DNA from: Ramlibacter terrae
GTDB lineage: Bacteria; Pseudomonadota; Gammaproteobacteria; Burkholderiales; Burkholderiaceae_C
Direction of reading: 5' to 3'
NCBI GenBank assembly: GCA_013127575.1
Contig: CP053418.1
Span: forward strand, 1,364,001-1,428,000
Length of the DNA stretch: 64,000 nucleotides
The position numbers and the translations under genes are program-made. This document shows positions 20,829 to 30,563 of this stretch, in pieces. Position 1 is the stretch's first letter. Each line of letters starts with the position of its first letter. The notes under the pieces were generated by a model. It saw nothing but the letters and a program-made list of their open reading frames with translations, did no database searches and was not told where the DNA came from.

Positions 20829-21727
20829 GTTCCCCCGGATCGAAGGCCTGCGCAGCGTGGCGCTGAACGTGCCCGACCTCGCCAAGGCCGAAGCCTTCTA
20901 CACGCAGGTCTGGCACCTCGAAGTGGCCCACCGCAAGGACGGCGCGATCTACCTGCGCGGCACCGGCACCGACCACCACCTGCTGGCGCTGTATGCCGGC
21001 GGCGAGGCGCCGCAGCTGCGCCAGGTGACCCTGCGCGCCCGCAGCGCCGAGGCGCTGCAGGCGATCGCCGAAGCAGTGCCGCGCGCCGGCGGCCGCATCC
21101 TGTCGCCGATCGGCCCGCTGGAGAAGAACCCCGCGGGCGGCACCGGCCTCACGCTGCGCGACCCGCATGGCCGCATCTTCCGGGTGGTGCATGGCGACCG
21201 CCGCGGCGAGGACCCGGGGCCTGCGGAAGGACCGGCCGCAGCGCCTGACGCACGTCGTGCTGAACAGCCATGCCGTCGACGAGACGCAGCGCTTCCTGGG
21301 CGAGGCGCTGGGCTTCACGCTGGCGGACCGCACCGTCGCCATCGCGTTCATGAACTGCAACAGCGACCACCACACCATCGCGGTCGGCATCTCGGACAAC
21401 GACGCGCTGAACCACATCGCGTTCCTGATGCCCGACTTCGAATCGGTGATGCGCGGCGGCGGCCGCATGGGCGATGCCGGCTTCCCGATCCAGTGGGGTC
21501 CCGGCCGCCACGGCCCGGGCAACAACCTCTTCAACTACTTCATCGACCCGTTCGGCGTCGTCATCGAGTACACGGCCGAAGTCGAACAGGTGGATGAGAG
21601 CTACAAGCCACGCGGCCCCGAAGACTGGAAGTGGCCGCCCGGCCGCGTCGACCAGTGGGGTATCTCGCCGCCACCCGGACCCGTCCTGAAGGAAGCGCAG
21701 AAGCGCGTCCTGTTCGTCCCCTCCTGA
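20825..21727 (+). CDS. VOC-superfamily extradiol-type dioxygenase
   Basis: Two glyoxalase/bleomycin-resistance (VOC) modules, as in catechol 2,3-dioxygenases. First module: SVALNVPDLAKAEAFYTQVWHL. Second: THVVLNSHAVDETQRFLGEALGF, then DHHTIAVG, ALNHIAFLMPDFESV and the C-terminal NYFIDPFGVVIEYTAE. In the second module His (LTHVV), His (LNHIAF) and Glu (VIEYTAE) occupy the usual Fe(II)-ligand positions. About 300 residues. Breaks in the first ten codons and near 21220 (extra G in CCCGGG). Expected to cleave an aromatic diol, consistent with the flavin hydroxylase encoded two genes downstream. Confidence 0.85.
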
Positions 21728-21748
21728 ATTCCTTTCGAGCACCAGACC

Positions 21749-22612
21749 ATGAAGTTCACCACCTACCTGAGCGATGGCGCACCCCGCCTGGCCGCCATCG
21801 ACGGCGCCGACCTGATCGACCTGAACGATGCCGACCCGAAGGTGCCCGCCGACATGCGCCTCGCGCTGAAGGCCGGCGTCGACCTCGCAGCCGCCGCGAA
21901 GGCCGCCATCGGCGGCACGGCGAAGCGCCAGCCGCTCGCCGGCGCGAAGCTCGCGCCGCTGGTGCCCGAGCCCGGCAAGATCGTCTGCACGGGCCTCAAC
22001 TACTTCGACCACGCCAAGGAAGGCGGCCGCGAGAAGCCGGACTATCCGTGGTTCTTCTTTCGCGGTGCGTCGTCGATGATGGCGCACGGCGAGCCCGGCA
22101 TGGTGCCGACCGTCTCCACCCGCTTCGACTACGAAGCCGAACTGGCCGTGGTGATCGGCCGCAAGGTGCCGCGGCACACCAAGGAAGCCGACGCGCTGCA
22201 GTACGTCTTCGGCTACAGCTGCTTCAACGACATGAGCGTGCGCGACTACCAGAAGCGCACGCCGCAGTGGACCATCGGCAAGAACTTCGACAGCACCGGC
22301 GGCTTCGGCCCGGCGCTGGTGACGGCCGACGAACTGCCGCCCGGCGCGGTGGGCCTGAAGATCCGGGGCCGCCTGAACGGCCGGTGATGCAGGACGCGAA
22401 CACCAGCGACATGATCTTCAACGTGGCCGAGACGATCGCGCTGCTGGCCGACGTGCTGACGCTGGAGCCGGGCGACGTGATCATGATGGGCACGCCCGCC
22501 GGCGTGGGCCGCGCGCACGCCGCCGGTGTGGATGAAGGCCGGCGACACCTACGAGGTGGAGATCGAGCGCATCGGCACGCTGTCGAACCCGATCGTGAAC
22601 GAGCAGGCCTGA
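21749..22612 (+). CDS. Fumarylacetoacetate hydrolase-family protein
   Basis: FAH-fold enzyme (C-C bond hydrolase, isomerase or decarboxylase of 2-oxo acids such as HpcE/MhpD relatives). Key segments: KIVCTGLNYFDHAKE, FFRGASSMM, DYEAELAVVIGRKV (metal-binding Glu), YSCFNDMSVRDYQ, WTIGKNFD and MMGTPAGVG. About 287 residues. A break at about 22383 (GGCCAGGTG lost an A) and one near 22513. It sits between the ring-cleavage dioxygenase and the hydroxylase, as expected for processing the ring-fission product. Confidence 0.87.
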
Positions 22613-22614
22613 AC

Positions 22615-24160
22615 GTGGAGCGGCTGTTCGATGTGGCCATCGTCGGCTACGGTCCTTCCGGAACGGTGGCCGCCGGTCTCCTCGGCCAGGCCGGGCTGGA
22701 CGTGTACGTCTGCGAGCGCCTGACGGACGTCTACGAGATCCCGCGCGCGATCTCGCTGGACCACGAGATCATGCGGGTGTTCCAGCAGCTCGGCGTGGTG
22801 GACGCGGTCGCGCCTTACTGCGAGCCCTTCACCCCTTCGGAGTTCTTCGGCGTCGACGGCCAGATGATCCGCCGCATGACGATGGTGGAGCCGCCCTATC
22901 CGCAGGGCTACACGCCGTCGATGGTGTTCACGCAGCCGAAGGTGGAGCGTGCGCTGCGCGACCGCATCGCGCAGCTGCCGAACGTGGTGGTGGACCTTGG
23001 TGTCGACATGCGGCAACTGCGGCAGGACGCCGACGGTGTCACGCTGGAGGTGGCACGCGACGGCGCCGTCGCGACGGTGCGCGCCCGCTATGCCATCGCC
23101 TGCGACGGCGGCTCGAGCGCCGTGCGGACCCAGCTCGGCATGCCCCCTGGAAGACCTGGCCTTCGACGAGCCCCGGCTGGTGGTCGACGTCCTCGTCAAC
23201 GAGCGCGGCCTCGCCAAGCTGCCCAAGGTGAGCGTGCAGTACTGCGAGCCGGAACGTCCGTGCACGCTGGTGATCGGCCCGGGCAACCACCGGCGCTGGG
23301 AGATTTCGCTCAAGCCCGGCGAAGACCCCAAGCACGCGGCCACGCCCGAAGAGACGTGGCGGCTGCTCTCGCGCTGGCTGACGCCCGACGATGGCGAGCT
23401 GTGGCGGCAGGCCAGCTACCGCTTCCATGCGCTGGTGGCCGAGGACTGGCGGCGCGGCCGCGTCTTCTGGCCGGCGACGCGGCGCACATGCAGCCGCCCT
23501 TCCTGGGGCAGGGCATGTGCCGGGGCATGCGCGACGTGGCCAACCTCAGCTGGAAGCTGGCCGCGGTGCTGAAGGGCGACGTGGCCGGCGCCGCCGCCGA
23601 GGCCTTGCTGGACAGCTACGGCGCCGAGCGCAAGGCGCACGTGCGCGAACTCACCAGCCGCATCAAGGCGGTGGGCGCGGTGATCTGCGAACGCGACCCG
23701 GTGAAGGCGCGGGGCGCGATGCCAGGCTGCTTGCCGATTGCGGCGGGGTGGTGAAGGACACCCCGCGGCAGGACGTCCTGCCGCGCCTGGATGCGGGGCT
23801 GCTGGCCGCGCAGGCGCATGCGGGACGCGGCAGCCTGTTTCCGCAGCCGTGGCTGCAGGACGGCAGCGGCCGGCGCCTGCTGGACAGTGTCGCCGGCAAC
23901 GGCTGGCGCCTCTTGCTGGCGCCGGGCCAGCAAGCGCCGGAAACCGCCCTGCCCGGACTGCGCACGGTTCCGCTCGGGACGGTGGGCTGGACGGAGGCGG
24001 ACGGCGTGGCCGAACACTGGCTGCGCCGCCACGAAGGCGTGGCCGCGATCGTCCGGCCGGACAACTATGTCTGGGGCGTGGCGGGCAGCAGCGCCGAGCT
24101 GGACGCGATGCTGGAGGAACTGGGCGTGGCGCTCGGCCGGGCGCCGCGTGCACCGCCTGA
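22615..24160 (+). CDS. FAD-dependent aromatic hydroxylase (MhpA/PHBH family)
   Basis: Class A flavin monooxygenase of about 515 residues. Rossmann GxGxxG variant FDVAIVGYGPSGTVAAGLLG at the N-terminus, DG motif ARYAIACDGGSSAVR, and the second FAD motif GDAAHMQPPFLGQGMCRGMRD (restored at 23468 where TTCCTGG lost a C). The C-terminal third is the thioredoxin-like domain found in MhpA. Start is GTG at 22615, 2 bases after the previous stop. The end is uncertain: repairing a CCAGG at about 24148 gives the stop at 24158; otherwise the frame runs to 24200. The MhpA resemblance suggests hydroxylation of a phenolic or phenylpropionate-type acid. Confidence 0.87.
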
Positions 24161-24204
24161 GTGCGCGGGGTCGTACAATCCGCGCCCCGACCGCGACTGA
24201 TTCC

Positions 24205-24504
24205 ATGACGTTCATCCTCTCCCACCAGGTCCTCGACGACATCCTGCAAGCGCACCGCGTCAAGGGCAACGACCTCGCGGCCATCGACAAGCTGTTCGGC
24301 GGCGCCGACGGCTATTACTGGTACCACACGCTGCGCCACATGTGCCCCAAGAAGGAAGTCATGGTCTGGCACAGCGAGGAGCAGATGCGCGCCGCCATCC
24401 GGGGGCACGAGGACGAGACGGCGGCGGAGGACGAGGTCAAGCCCCAGCAGCTCAAGGACGGGCACCTGGCGGCGCTGGTGAAGCTGCTCGCGCTGCCGGG
24501 ATAG
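24205..24504 (+). CDS. Conserved hypothetical small protein
   Basis: 99-residue protein without signal peptide or membrane segment: MTFILSHQVLDDILQAHRVK, a central GADGYYWYHTLRHMCPKK and an acidic then helical C-terminus (LAALVKLLALPG). Unbroken frame and good codon use support it as real. I do not recognise the family. It lies between the catabolic cluster and a repeat, and may be its own unit. Confidence 0.6.
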   Translation: MTFILSHQVLDDILQAHRVKGNDLAAIDKLFGGADGYYWYHTLRHMCPKKEVMVWHSEEQMRAAIRGHEDETAAEDEVKPQQLKDGHLAALVKLLALPG

Positions 24505-24519
24505 GTTGCAGGCCGTCCC

Positions 24520-24605
24520 GGATCCCGGCTCGAGGCCGGGATGACAGGTCTTGCTGGTGGACCGGGCCCGGATTCCGTCATTGCGGGCTTGAACCGCAAT
24601 CCATG
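24520..24605. repeat. Dispersed intergenic palindromic repeat, copy 3 (modules in swapped order)
   Basis: The stem ATCCCGGC-TCGAG-GCCGGGAT (24522-24542) with GATGACA comes first, then about 35 bases later the module GTCATTGCGGGCTTG..CCGCAATCCATG (24577-24605). In copies 1 and 2 the order is the reverse, so this copy is either two tandem elements abutting or a rearranged one. It lies upstream of the MltB-like gene. Confidence 0.75.
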
Positions 24606-24738
24606 CCTCGGCTGCTCGCTTTCCGGCCGCGAACTGCGGCTGCTGTTGTCTGCAGGCCTGTCGGCGGCCACGGGACGGGCGCGCAGGAAGCGCGCGGTTC
24701 CTACAGCGCCGCCGGCGCCCGGCCGGAATACTCGCCGC

Positions 24739-26024
24739 ATGTCCGACCGTACCCGACAGATCCTGCCGCGGCTGTTCGCCGCCTGCGTCCTCGCGCTGCC
24801 CGCCTTCACGTGGGCCGGGCTGCTCGACCAGCCGATGGCCAAGCCCGAGTTCGACGCGTGCATCCAGCAACTGGCCGACCAGACCGGCACGGCCGGCCGG
24901 CGGCTGTCGCGCGACGACTTCCTCCGCATCGCCGCCACGGCCAGCTACGAAGACCGGTCGCGCCAGGGGCATGCTCGTGCAGGCGGGCGAGCCGACCTTC
25001 TGGTGGGACGACATCGCGGCCACCACCGACGACGCGCGGGTGGCGCAGGGGCGCGACGTGCTGGCGCGCCAGGCCGCCGCCCTGCGCGACATCGAGGCGC
25101 GCTTCGGGGTCCCCAAGGAGATCGTGGTCGGCATCTATGGCATCGAAACCAACTTCGGCTCCGCGCCGGGACGCATCCCGGTGCTGGACGCAGCGCTCAG
25201 CCTCGCGTGCCTGCGGCCTTGCCCCAGCCCCGACGGCACCTGCGCCTCGCGCGAGCGCGCCTATGCGGCCGTGCGCCTGATTCGCGATGGCAGGGTGCGG
25301 CCGGAAAGCTTCGTCGGGTCTGGGCCGCCGCCTTCGGCCGCACGCAGTTCGTGCCGGACAGCTTCGAGACGCTGGCGGTGGACTTCGACGGCGACGGCCT
25401 GGCCGACGTCGTCAACTCCGAACGCGACGCGCTCGCCTCGGCCGCCAACCACCTGCAGCGCCGCGGCGGCTGGACGGCCGGGGTGCCGGTCTACATCGAA
25501 GTGACCGTGCCGCCGGCGCAGCAGGCCGAGGCGGTCGCCACCGCGCAGTCGACGCGCATGGCGCAGCGCGCGCGCAAGGCCTCCGAATGGGCCGCCGCCG
25601 GGTGGCAGGCGGTGGGCAGCGGCGGCGCGCCGCGGCCGCTGCAGGTGGCCGGCGACCCGATGCTGGCGCCGTTCTTCCCGGTGGGCCAGCCCGGCCCCGC
25701 CTTCTGGCCAGCACCAACTTCACCACGATCTTCCGCTACAACAATTCCGAGCGCTACGTGATGGAGGTAGCGGTGCTGGCGAACAAGCTGGCCGGCGGCC
25801 CGGGCATCGTCACGCCGTGGCCGACCGACGACCCGGGGCTCGCCCGCGCCGAGATCCGCGCGCTGCAGGAGTGGCTGGTGCAGCGCGGCCACGTGCTCGT
25901 CACCGCGGACGGAGTGATGGGGCGGAACACGCGCGACGCGATCGAAGCGGAACGCGCGAAGAAGGGCCTGCCGCCGGGAAGGCGGGTGGGGCAGCGGACG
26001 ATGCAGTTGCTGATGCAGCCGTAG
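24739..26024 (+). CDS. Lytic murein transglycosylase (MltB family) with peptidoglycan-binding domain
   Basis: Secreted cell-wall enzyme that cleaves the MurNAc-GlcNAc bond with anhydro-sugar formation. Signal peptide TRQILPRLFAACVLALPAFTWA; catalytic-domain motif IVVGIYGIETNFGSAPG contains the catalytic Glu; WAAAFGRTQFVPDSF and DFDGDGLADVV follow. The last ~65 residues (EIRALQEWLVQRGHVLVTADGVMG) are a PG_binding_1 domain. About 430 residues. Breaks near 24968, 25318 and 25707 (TTCCTGG lost a C). Confidence 0.88.
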
Positions 26025-26036
26025 GACCCCGCTTTA

Positions 26037-26134
26037 CTCCCTCTCCCTCCGGGAGGGTGGGGGTGAGGGCGCGCGGCGGTGGCGATCGCGCGCCGTTGCC
26101 CTCACCCCAACCCTCTCCCAAGGGGAGAGGGAGC
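26037..26134. repeat. Long imperfect inverted repeat between convergent genes
   Basis: Left arm CTCCCTCTCCCTCCGGGAGG..GGTGAGGG (26037-26069) pairs with right arm CCCTCACCCCAACCCTCTCC..GAGAGGGAG (26098-26134), and the loop contains its own GCGCGC stem. It lies exactly between the stops of the MltB-like gene (forward) and the sensor kinase (reverse), so it may act as a bidirectional transcription stop. CTCACCCCAACCCTCTCCC-type repeats are frequent in Comamonadaceae and Xanthomonadaceae. Confidence 0.7.
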
Positions 26135-26144
26135 AAGTCAGTGA

Positions 26145-27505
26145 CTACGCGGGCTGCGGCACGCGCACCACGAAGCCCACGCCCGCGGCCCCGATGCCTT
26201 CCACCAGCATCGCCGACCCCTGCATCCGCAGCGCCGCCTGCCGCACGATCGCCAGGCCCAGTCCCGATCCCGGCGTGTCGTGCCCGGTGCCGCGCCAGAA
26301 GCGTTCGAACACCCGGCCCTGTTCGGCGGCGGCGATGCCGGGGCCGTCGTCGCGCACTTCGAGCTGCAGCTCGCCGCCGTCGAGCGCCAGCCGCACCACG
26401 ATGCTGCCGCCGGCCCGGCCATAGCGCACCGCGTTGTCCACCAGGTTGGCCACGATCGACTCCAGCGCACGCTCGTCGACTTCGCACCAGAGCGCATCCG
26501 GCGCGTCCAGCGAAAGCTCCATGCCGCGCGCGAGCGCGACCGGCGCCAGTTGCGCCAGCAGCTGCCGCACCGCCTGCGCCACGTCGATGCGCGCGAGCGC
26601 GGGTTCGCGCATGTCGTCGAGCGAGGCCAGCACGAGCAGTTGCCGCGCCGGTGCGAGGCGCGCGCGATGGCCTGCGTGAGCTGCGCGTGCGCTTCCTCGC
26701 GTTCGCGCGGGTCGGCGGAGAAGGCCAGCACGTCGGCCTGCGCGCTGACCACCGCCAGCGGCGTCCGCAGTTCGTGCGCTGCGTCCTGCACGAAGGCCCG
26801 CTCGCGTTCGATCTTGCCGCGCAGCCGCACGAACAGGTTGTCGAGCGCCTGCGCCAGCGGCTTCAGCTCGCGGTGCCGCACCGGCATGCCGACCGGGCGC
26901 AGGTCGTCGGGGCTGCGCTGGGCGATGCCGTCGGCCAGCTGCTGCAAGGGCCGCAGCCCGTTGCGCGCCGACAGCCACACCGGCACCAGCACGCACGGCA
27001 ACGCCACCAGCAGGTAAGGCAGGATCTCGCCGGCGTTGCCGCGCAGGAACTGCCCCGTGGTACGCCACGGCTCGACCACCTGCAGCCGGTAGTGCGGCGA
27101 ATGCACTTCATACACGCGGTAGGGCGTGTCACCGATCTCCAGCCGGCGCATGCCGGGCCCCGTGCCGAGCGGCACGCCGCGCAAGGCGGCCGAAGCGTGC
27201 AGCTCGCGGCCATCGGCCGTGCGCAGCGCGTACAAGGTGCTGCCCGGAAAACGCCCCACCTGTCGCCGCCGCACGTTGGTCCATTGCGCGGTGGCCGCCA
27301 GCGTGCTGCGCGCATGGTCCTCGGGCAGCGGCTCCAGCGACAGCAGCAGGGCCTCGCTGAAGCGCTGCAGCCCCGACGTGTTGCTGGCCATGACCTGCAG
27401 GTACTGCCAATACAGGTAACCGAGCAGCACGGCGAACACGACCACGAAAGCCAGCAGCACCGACCCCACGGTGCGCAGCTGCAGGCTCGGTTGCGGCAGC
27501 CGCAT
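26145..27505 (-). CDS. Two-component sensor histidine kinase (TctE/QseC type)
   Basis: Membrane kinase of about 453 residues. TM1 in TVGSVLLAFVVVFAVLLGYL, a periplasmic sensor of ~130 residues, TM2 in ILPYLLVALPCVLVPVWL, HAMP region, HisKA with phospho-His in VQDAAHELRTPLAVVS, and HATPase motifs N (VANLVDNAVRYG), G1 (DDGPGIAAAEQ) and G2 (GSGLGLAIVRQ). One break at about 26652 (CCAGGTG lost an A on the plus strand). Its ATG overlaps the regulator's stop. The stimulus is unknown; the neighbouring TonB receptor gene is the likely target. Confidence 0.9.
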
Positions 27506-28161
27506 CAGCCCTCCAGCGCGTAGCCGACACCCCGCACGGTGCGGATGCTGGCGGTGCCGATCTTGCGGCGCAGGTTGGAGACGTGGACCTCCAGCGCGCT
27601 GAAATCCAGCGGCTCGCCGAGGGGCTCCAGCCGCTGCGCGAGCTGTCCCTTGGGCACCACCGTGCCGGGTTCGCGCGCGAGCTCCAGCAGCAGCTGGAAC
27701 TCGCGCGGCGAGAGGTCGACCTTGTCGCGCCCGCGTTCCACCCGCCGGCTGCGCGGCTCGATCACCAGCTCGCCCAGCACCCAGCGCTCGCTGGCCTGGC
27801 GCGCGCTGCGGCGCAGCACCGCGCGGATGCGCGCCACCAGTTCGGCGGTGGCAAAAGGCTTGATCACGAAATCGTCCGCGCCGCCGTCGAGCCCGGCCAG
27901 CCGGTCTTCGACGGCGCAGCGCGCGGTGATCACGATGATCGGCACCGCGCACTGCTGCGCCCGCCATTGCGCCAGCAGCGCGAAGCCGCTGCCATCGGGC
28001 AGCGCCAGGTCCAGCAGCACGCAATCGAATTGCGCGGCGTCGACGCTGCCCGGCGCGTCGGCCACGCGGCGCTGCCACTCGCTCGTCAGGCCCTCCACCC
28101 GCAGGGCGGCCTGCAGCGCCCGCCCGAGGTCGAGGTCGTCTTCGATCAGCAGGATGTGCAT
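27505..28161 (-). CDS. OmpR-family response regulator (TctD/QseB type)
   Basis: 218 residues, unbroken. Receiver domain: acidic pair in LLIEDDLDLGRAL, phospho-Asp in CVLLDLALPDGSG, Thr in IVITAR and Lys in VIKPFA. The C-terminal winged helix (LSPREFQLLLELAREPG, LEVHVSNLRRKIG, IRTVRGVGY) is OmpR/PhoB-like. A second in-frame ATG 9 bases upstream (28170) is possible. Operon with the kinase by ATGA overlap; the gene is divergent from the TonB receptor with 11-bp-spaced direct repeats between. Confidence 0.92.
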   Translation of the reverse strand: MHILLIEDDLDLGRALQAALRVEGLTSEWQRRVADAPGSVDAAQFDCVLLDLALPDGSGFALLAQWRAQQCAVPIIVITARCAVEDRLAGLDGGADDFVIKPFATAELVARIRAVLRRSARQASERWVLGELVIEPRSRRVERGRDKVDLSPREFQLLLELAREPGTVVPKGQLAQRLEPLGEPLDFSALEVHVSNLRRKIGTASIRTVRGVGYALEG

Positions 28162-28212
28162 CGCGCGCATTTGACCACCGCGCCGGGCCGAGGTCACCTG
28201 TTCGCGCGGGGG

Positions 28213-28234
28213 CCTTTGGCTTGCCTTTGGCAAG
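28213..28234. promoter_or_regulatory. Candidate response-regulator operator: CCTTTGGC direct repeats, 11-bp period
   Basis: CCTTTGGC occurs at 28213-28220 and again at 28224-28231, exactly 11 bases apart; the second copy is also part of the dyad CTTGCC-TTT-GGCAAG (28220-28234). OmpR-family regulators bind tandem half-sites with about one-turn spacing. It lies in the intergenic region between the regulator and the TonB receptor genes. Binding is inferred. Confidence 0.5.
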
Positions 28235-28267
28235 CGCGCCACACAATGCGGGCCACGGGGAGAAGAC

Positions 28268-30433
28268 ATGCGGACCAGATCCATCATGCTGCCGGCCTTG
28301 CTGGCACAGGCTTTCGCCGCGGGCGCGCAGGGGGTGCCCGACGACGCGGGCAGCGAGCGCCAGCTCGACCCGATGACCGTGACGGCACGGCGTTCCATCG
28401 AGCAGCGCTTTTTCGCGGCCGGTTCGCTCGTGGTCGTCGACCGGCAGGACATCGAGAACCTCGGCGCCTTCTCCGTGGCCGACGTGCTGCGGCAACTGCC
28501 CGGCGTGGTGGTCACCACCTCGGGCGACGGCAGCGTGGAGATCCGCATGCGCGGCATGGACCGCAACGCCACGCAGCTGCTGGTCGACGGCCAGCGCGTG
28601 AGCGGCGGCCGCTCGCAGCTTCCGCTCGACCAGCTTCCCTCCGAGCTGATCGAGCGCATCGAGGTCGTGCGCGCGCCGACGGCCGAATTCTCCGGGGCCA
28701 CCGGCGGCACGCTGAACATCATCTGCTGCGGCAGGCGACGGTCAAGCGCGAGACGGTGCTGCGCGTCACCGACAACCACGTGTGGGGGCGCAACGCGCCG
28801 CAGTCGTTCTTCTCGGCCAGCGGGCCGCTCGGCGGCGAGCCGCCGAAGCCGGCGGAGGGCGAGGCGCCGGTGCAGCCCCCGGGCCTATTTCGTCGCGCTG
28901 GCCAGCACCGGCTACATCCTCGGCTCGCAGGTGCACCGTACCGTGATCGAGAGCACCGGCACCACGGAGACCGATGCCAGCCCGCGCTTCCGGCGGCACG
29001 AGCTGTCGCTGGTGCCGCGCCTGAGCGGCCGGCTCGGCCCCCTCGACCAGCTGGCGCTGCGCGGCACCTTCAGCAACAACCAGATCGACGGCCAGAACGA
29101 CACCACCGGCGCCGTCACCGCCACCGGCGGGGCGCCGGCGCCTTTCGCCACCGCCGAAGTGCATTCCTACGACCGCAGCTACGCGCAGGGCGCGGCCGAC
29201 TGGACGCACCGCTTCGGCGGCAGCAAGCTGGAGACGACGCTGTCGGCGAGCCGCGCGCGCGAGAGCCTCGAGCGCAACGGCAGCAGCGTCGGCGGTGCCG
29301 GCCCCGCGGTGCCGATCTATGCGTTCGACGACGACCGGCAGGAAGAGACGTGGTCGCTTTCGACCAAGCTGACCGGCACGCGCAGCCCGCTGCTGTGGAC
29401 GCTGGGCGCGCAGGCCGAGCGCCGCACGATGGACGTGCGCAACCAGAACGGCGCGGTCCGGCTCGACCTCGATGCGGTGCTCGACCGGCATGTGCTGTGG
29501 GGGCAGAACGAGTGGGAGGTCTTCAGCGGCAGCACGCTGACGGCGGGCCTGCGCGGGGAGACCCTGCAGATCCGCAGCCGGTCCGGCGCGGCGACGCTGG
29601 TGGACCGGCGCGACAGTTTCCTGCAGCCCTCGCTGCACCTGCGCACGCCCTTGTCGCCCGACCTGCAGTTCCGCGCCAACGCGGCGCGCATTACGCGCAA
29701 CCCGCGCATCTGGGACCTGCTCGATCGCAGCATCGTCGCGCAGGGCCGCAACAACATCAACAACCCGGATTACCGGGGCAACCCGGCCCTGCGGCCGGAG
29801 ACCGCGTGGACGCTCGACACCGGGTTCGAGCGGCGGCTGCCGCAGGACGGGCAGGGCGGCATCAACCTGTTCGTTCGGCGCACCAGCGACACCGTGGCCG
29901 CCGTCACGCGCTTTTCCGGCGGCCGCTGGGTGGAGCAGCGCGTCAACATCGGCGACGCGATCGTCTGGGGGCTGGAGCTCGATGCCAAGACCGGGCTCGC
30001 GTGGCTGGGGCTGCCGCGCGACTGGACGCTGGCCGCCAACGCGGGGCTGCTGCAATCGCGCATGACCAGCGGCGTCAACGAAGGCGAGCGCATTCCCGGC
30101 CAGCCGCGCTACACCGCCAGCATCACCATCGCCAAGCCGATCCGCCGCGGGCCGGGCGGCCTGTTCGGCGGCGGCACGCTGTCGCTGACGGGGCCGGCCG
30201 ACTGGCGACGTCGCCCGGCATCGACGGCCGCGACAGCGCGCGCGCCATGCTGGACCTGTACATCGGCCAGCTGGTGCGCGGCTGGGGCTATTGGCGCATC
30301 GGCGTGTTCAACATCGGCGATGCGCGGCACGAGCGCCGCCGCAGCTACACGGACGCCGCCGGCGGCCGCGCAGAGCAGCAGCGTGATGACGCTGACGCCG
30401 CGCCTGTACCTGACCGTGGGCACGAGCTTCTGA
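28268..30433 (+). CDS. TonB-dependent outer-membrane receptor
   Basis: Outer-membrane importer for a scarce nutrient (often an iron chelate, copper or cobalamin). After a signal peptide the plug domain reads DPMTVTARRSIEQRF (TonB box region), SVADVLRQLPGVVVTTSGDG, IRMRGMDRNATQLLVDGQRV and IERIEVVRAPTAEFSGATGGTLNI. A 22-strand-type barrel follows and the protein ends LYLTVGTSF with the terminal Phe required for assembly. Breaks near 28730, 28880, 30205 (GACCTGG lost a C) and 30370. About 720 residues. The adjacent two-component genes suggest ligand-responsive control. The ligand is not deducible. Confidence 0.87.
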   Translation: MRTRSIMLPALLAQAFAAGAQGVPDDAGSERQLDPMTVTARRSIEQRFFAAGSLVVVDRQDIENLGAFSVADVLRQLPGVVVTTSGDGSVEIRMRGMDRNATQLLVDGQRVSGGRSQLPLDQLPSELIERIEVVRAPTAEFSGATGGTLNIICCGRRRSSARRCCASPTTTCGGATRRSRSSRPAGRSAASRRSRRRARRRCSPRAYFVALASTGYILGSQVHRTVIESTGTTETDASPRFRRHELSLVPRLSGRLGPLDQLALRGTFSNNQIDGQNDTTGAVTATGGAPAPFATAEVHSYDRSYAQGAADWTHRFGGSKLETTLSASRARESLERNGSSVGGAGPAVPIYAFDDDRQEETWSLSTKLTGTRSPLLWTLGAQAERRTMDVRNQNGAVRLDLDAVLDRHVLWGQNEWEVFSGSTLTAGLRGETLQIRSRSGAATLVDRRDSFLQPSLHLRTPLSPDLQFRANAARITRNPRIWDLLDRSIVAQGRNNINNPDYRGNPALRPETAWTLDTGFERRLPQDGQGGINLFVRRTSDTVAAVTRFSGGRWVEQRVNIGDAIVWGLELDAKTGLAWLGLPRDWTLAANAGLLQSRMTSGVNEGERIPGQPRYTASITIAKPIRRGPGGLFGGGTLSLTGPADWRRRPASTAATARAPCWTCTSASWCAAGAIGASACSTSAMRGTSAAAATRTPPAAAQSSSVMTLTPRLYLTVGTSF

Positions 30434-30563
30434 TGCGGGCACACTGGCAGCTCGAACCGGCGGCGCTGGCGGACCACCGGCGGCCTCCGGCTGAGCGTTG
30501 GCACGGTGGTTGCATGCCAACCCGGGCCGGCGCCTTGCTGGCGCCGAAAGAGGACATGCCGCC

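Noticed and set aside
26138..28495. A 785-codon minus-strand frame over the two-component genes
   Set aside because: Parts coincide with the kinase N-terminus but the start and end are wrong-frame text; the regulator and kinase are separate genes with an ATGA overlap.
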